Below, piece by piece: positions 60,431 through 64,000 of a stretch of 64,000 nucleotides of DNA (position 1 is the stretch's first letter; each line of letters begins with the position of its first letter). Origin of the DNA: Kalaharituber pfeilii (taxonomy: Eukaryota; Ascomycota; Pezizomycetes; Pezizales; Pezizaceae); the NCBI GenBank assembly GCA_015179045.1, contig WHUZ01000120.1, forward strand, positions 1-64,000, in the 5' to 3' direction. Both the position numbers and the translations under genes were made by a program. A model generated the notes under the pieces. The model made no database searches. It saw nothing but the letters and a program-made list of their open reading frames with translations, and had not been told where the DNA came from.

Positions 60431-60577
60431 GAAGAGGAGGTAGAAGATGAGTGGCACGTGGTGATAAATTGCGAGTGGTATGAAGACCTGAGAACTGAGC
60501 TATTAAAACAGGCATGTGCAAAAACGAAAGGAATTGTGCGTATCATACAGTTATTTTTCAATGGTGGTAGACCCTGA
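60431..60577 (+). pseudogene. Fragment resembling the C-terminal end of a non-LTR reverse transcriptase
   Basis: The frame reads EEEVEDEWHVVINCEWYEDL followed by RTELLKQACAKTKGIV and ends at TGA 60575-60577. The spacing E-D-E-x-H-x5-C-x2-Y-x2-L-R resembles the Cys/His-containing tail found after the reverse transcriptase of many non-LTR elements. A preceding segment in another frame (DGRWTGIPREERVG) fits the same family. No RT or endonuclease domain is seen nearby, so it is a short relic; the assignment is tentative. Confidence 0.35.
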
Positions 60578-61063
60578 GCGGAAGTTTAATGACGGTGCAG
60601 ATTCGTTTTTGGCGCAGGTGATAAGCAGGGGTTGATGATAGGTAGGGTGAGATTAAGGGTATTTGTAAAGAACAGTCGGGTTGTGTTAAGAAAAACTTGT
60701 ATTAATATCTCGAATGGGGATTCCTATTTGAGGGAAGGAAGATTGCGAAGGTTGAAAGAGTTCATAAAGATTATTGGAGCTGGAGATTACTTGTAATTCC
60801 GCACCCTTGTTTTGCTTCTGAAAATGAGATTTGAATATGCCAAGAAAGCTCCACCCTGCCTGGGTCCCTGTCCCGCGGATTTTGCAACGTCCGGGTAAAG
60901 CAATTGGGGTAATTATTAATCACGGTTGCTGTAGCAATGAATTGTTTATAGCTGGTGTAGCAGGCAAAGTTCGATTAATAACCGAACTTTGCGGGTTAAC
61001 TCCCCCATCCGAGAAAATTTTATTTTCAACACCAGAATTATTTTATTACTTGAGAAAGCTAGT

Positions 61064-61453
61064 ATGTCTTCTCAAGACCCTTCTCAATCATCAGAGACTC
61101 CTATTCCTCGAAACCGTCCACGTGGGCGGCCACGAACAGCTACTCCATCGAGCCAATCTGTAGCATCCTCCGAGGCTTTATGCACTCGATCAAATGAGCA
61201 AGAAAAACTTCATTTGGCCCGTTTATGTGTCCAGAATCAAGCAGAGCATCAGCCTGGACAAAAAGGAAAGTTTTAGGAGAGAATTAAGATTCTCTTGAAG
61301 GATGAAATTGGAAAAGATGCAAGAATCATATGCATGCTTGAAAGAGCCCATGCTGCGACAGCGGTAGCTGCTGCTACAGCAGCAGCCTGTCTTCTCTTGG
61401 GTGGTATAATTGCCATATTGTATCTCTGTAGAGGCGTGGTTGTCTGTGGGTAG
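61064..61453 (+). pseudogene. AT-hook protein gene with Trp-to-stop change
   Basis: ATG at 61064 begins MSSQDPSQSSETPIPRNRPR followed by an AT-hook (RPRGRPR). Then comes EKLHLARLCVQNQAEHQPG and KGKF, after which TAG (61274-61276) interrupts the frame. The same frame continues with ERIKILLKDEIGKD and stays open to 61451. The local pattern (LHL.RLC......G.K..FW..I..LLK...GKD) is, from memory, that of a fungal Myb/trihelix-like family found beside AT-hooks, where the stop position is Trp. TGG-to-TAG is a G-to-A change, consistent with RIP-type mutation. Putative DNA-binding protein; the copy is likely inactive unless read through. Confidence 0.5.
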
Positions 61454-63528
61454 AGAGAGGCGGCGTGGGAGCGTGGGTGGTACTAGTATAGAGTGCAAGA
61501 AAAAAGATAGCCGCAAAGTGGTCTCAAAAACGCTGCAAAATCTAAGCATAGTTCTTGGTTATAGAAATATTACTATGATAATACTATTTTTCAAGTTAAC
61601 CGAAAGACTTTACCCGCGACATTGCAAAATCCTCCTATGATACTACTTGATGAGCTCTACTTGGGGTATAGGAACCGACTAGGCCCATTTCGGACCAGTC
61701 TGGAAATTTCAAACCGGAGCTGAGAACAATTCTTGAGAACGAAACTTCCGAATATATTACTATAGTGAGACTTTCCTGTTTTACCTAGTCTCAATTCCTT
61801 TACATAAACTGAGAAGAAGAGGTACAAATCATGTAAGCGAATAACAGGGATGTGGATCTACTTGTAGGTAATATTACATCTAAATGCTTGAAGGTCCCTT
61901 TTGGATTGCCAAAGTATGCATAACAACGGAAAGTGAAAGAGTTATGGATCGGGCTGTAGTCTGGTTGATTGGGCCAAAAGATTCGCCGTGTGCTGCCAAG
62001 CAAAGCCATCGACTGCTGTGCCGAGGCTAAGTTGAGTACAACATCACAGACGAAGCTCATGTTGCTTGCACTATGTCATGTGTGCAGCTGCAACTCTATC
62101 CAATGAAACATTCTCGTCCTCAAAACCCAACATACGAATGAAGATGATCTACCCGACCATGCAGTCTTGTGAAAGTCTCGTGCCAATATCTTCCATGGAT
62201 CAAGCCTGCTGAAGCTTGCTAACCTATCTGAGCACGAGATAATCTAGGTGCATTATATATTTCCGTCTGGGGCTGATTGACGCTGATGCGAAAGCACCAG
62301 CTGTAGGAAGTTTCAAACTTTCTGGTGGGTCAAGATGCACTTCGAAAACTGCTTAAAGTTTCAGTTAGAGCCATTCCGAGGGGAAGGTCGAATAAGAGCA
62401 TTGGGTATTGATGTCTTGATTTTTATTGCCTATGGCACTCGGCTGGGCCTCTATTGCTGCGCAGCACAATCGTGACTTTCAACTCTATTGGAAGCGAAAG
62501 GGTTACACATTTAGTTTTTGAGGCGCTTGGGCACCGCATTAATACATTTCAGCTTCAACAAGACTTAGAGAGCTGTATTGTCAAAAACCCAACGGCGTCC
62601 TGGGTACGAGAATAGAGAGCCTCCCGCCTCCCGCCTCCCGTTCCCTTAGGACACCTTTCCACCGGCCATTAAGTTCCGTGGGTCTGGGAACGAAACTACT
62701 CCCCAACCTACAATTCACATCCACGACTCACACGCAATGAATCCTTCCCTCTGCCAATTGAAGTATATCTCAGGCCTTATCCGAGACTCACCCTGCTCGC
62801 AGCCTCTCGAGTACTATCGAATATCAATCACAGGTCACAAAAGCAGCCGAAGGGAATACACCTACAGCTGTTCAGCATAATTATTCAAAAAAACGCACAT
62901 CGTGGAGTACCTGCATGCTTCTTAGGCTGGCAAGATATCTAACAAGAAGTATTCAGGCAGAGAGGCATGTGTGGGCAGGTTTTTCCTAGCAGTCTTAGAG
63001 GGAAATAAGACAATAGGGGGTCCTATGGATGTCATGTCCTGCAGGGAAGGTCTGTGTTCAACGGCCAACACGGGAGCATGTATAATCAAGATACAGCGGA
63101 GCAAGTGGCGCCTCAGCTCGGTTCAACAAAGGTCTGCTTGTCGATACATATCTATACTTCCTTAACGGCCCAATTGCGGGGCTTCTTGAATCTATCGAGA
63201 CCCATATTGCGTGAATACAGCGGCAGGCGACTTCATTGGAGATCTGGTTCAAGGTATGGCGGAGCCTGGAGTATTTTGGGGCGAGCTTCACAAACGAGTT
63301 TCAGGAAGGGGATCTTTGCCAAAAAGTCTTGCAGGGCTCATCCTGGGTTTTGCTTTATTGCCTCTGATTGCTGCCTGCAGAAGTATATCAGTAAGTTACC
63401 ACAGCTTACAGAGCACTTCACAGAAACAAAGGTTTTTCTCGATTTATCTGCTGTATCCACTCGCAGAATTGGGCAGAAGATAAAGCAGAGACTGACAATA
63501 GCCTTCTAGCCAAAGTCGACTGAGGACT
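61454..63528. other. Gene-poor stretch
   Basis: Mixed sequence with a short CCTCCCG repeat near 62619-62642. Open frames at 61800-62060 and 63054-63509 show no recognisable domain, though 63360-63509 has mild coding character. Confidence 0.4.
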
Positions 63529-63723
63529 GTGATAAACCAGGTGGCCGTCATAGCAATAATTAAGGTCTCTATTCTGCCGCCTAGTGACGACGTTCTGTCA
63601 GAGGAGCCAGCATTGTTTCGAGTAACTTCGAAAATTGATGAACCTGACGCCGCTGGGCGTCGCATAGACTTGCGTCTTGATAAACAATTCCGGTTACTAC
63701 ATGCAGTTATGATGAGTGCGTGA
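63529..63723 (+). other. Coding-like C-terminal fragment
   Basis: The segment from about 63560 encodes ILPPSDDVLSEEPALFRVTS, then IDEPDAAGRRIDLRLDKQFR and LLHAVMMSA before TGA at 63721. It has normal protein character and ends cleanly, but there is no good start codon. Unrecognised; possibly the last exon of a gene or a transposon remnant. Confidence 0.3.
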
Positions 63724-64000
63724 AGTATGTAAAAAAGCAGAAAGGCAGCAGGGCCTTTTCCGTGGCAGGGTTTATGTTCGAAGAGGAAATTATATGTGGA
63801 ACGTCCGGTCGCCGTCAGCCATTCACTCTTGGGGTCTTCCTCAACTAGTTAAATCTTGTGTAAGCGCCAAACTACGTCGACAATGATACTGATTTGTGCA
63901 AACATTACTCCTCATTGCTTTTATTGTCTACAGTGAGATAATAGCCCTACAGGTATCAATTTGCGATCCAGCACTTCTCATTCAAGAGCCTCCCTTGCTT
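63724..64000. other. Window end, nothing recognised
   Basis: No gene, repeat or RNA seen. Confidence 0.4.

Overview
The window reads as chromosomal DNA of a filamentous ascomycete (Pezizomycotina; a Leotiomycete is my guess, not shown). Support: short 50-160 bp introns with GTRNGT donors and CTNAC-like branch sites, a HET-domain allorecognition-type gene, a Yap-type bZIP, Kex2-style secreted proteins, decayed transposons with transition-biased mutation, and long gene-poor stretches. There are no operons. Core genes are intron-containing; accessory genes are scattered in repeat-rich DNA.

Layout. 1-9 kb: a duplicated ankyrin/HET locus. A large ankyrin-HET gene (about 3.6-7.4 kb, minus strand) follows a second copy of the same 5' end that runs off the left edge. 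Comparing the duplicated flanks reveals two insertions with target-site duplications and empty sites: a poly-A retroposon-like element (173-1081) and an LTR-like element (8568-8829). 9-15 kb: eroded or fragmentary genes, two with secreted-protein features. 16.3-19.5 kb: coatomer gamma subunit (SEC21). 22.4-24.2 kb: casein kinase I (HRR25/CK1). 24.2-36 kb: gene-poor, with two cryptic cysteine-rich coding segments (26.66-26.94 and 28.42-28.80 kb), a Tc1/mariner transposase relic and an intron-containing tRNA-Glu(CUC). 36.2-37.3 kb: AP-1/Yap-type bZIP factor. 38.7-40.1 kb: secreted multi-module cysteine-rich protein. 41.1-42.8 kb: disordered repeat protein with about ten GPH...NKLDPRVDSD units. 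45.3-47.3 kb: PA-TM-RING ubiquitin-ligase-like membrane protein. 52.4-52.9 kb: small Ala/Pro/Lys-rich protein. 53-64 kb: accessory DNA with a duplicated-domain ORF, a TA-flanked MITE, a palindromic element, a retroelement fragment and a pseudogene with a Trp-to-stop change.

Several genes, including the essential SEC21, need single-base corrections, mostly in homopolymer runs. The simplest reading is base-calling error in the assembly, so apparent frameshifts elsewhere in the window should not be taken as pseudogenisation without read support. The most interesting biology is the ankyrin-HET locus (tandem copies, near-identical repeats varying at a few positions) and the dibasic-site-separated cysteine modules of the secreted protein at 38.7 kb.
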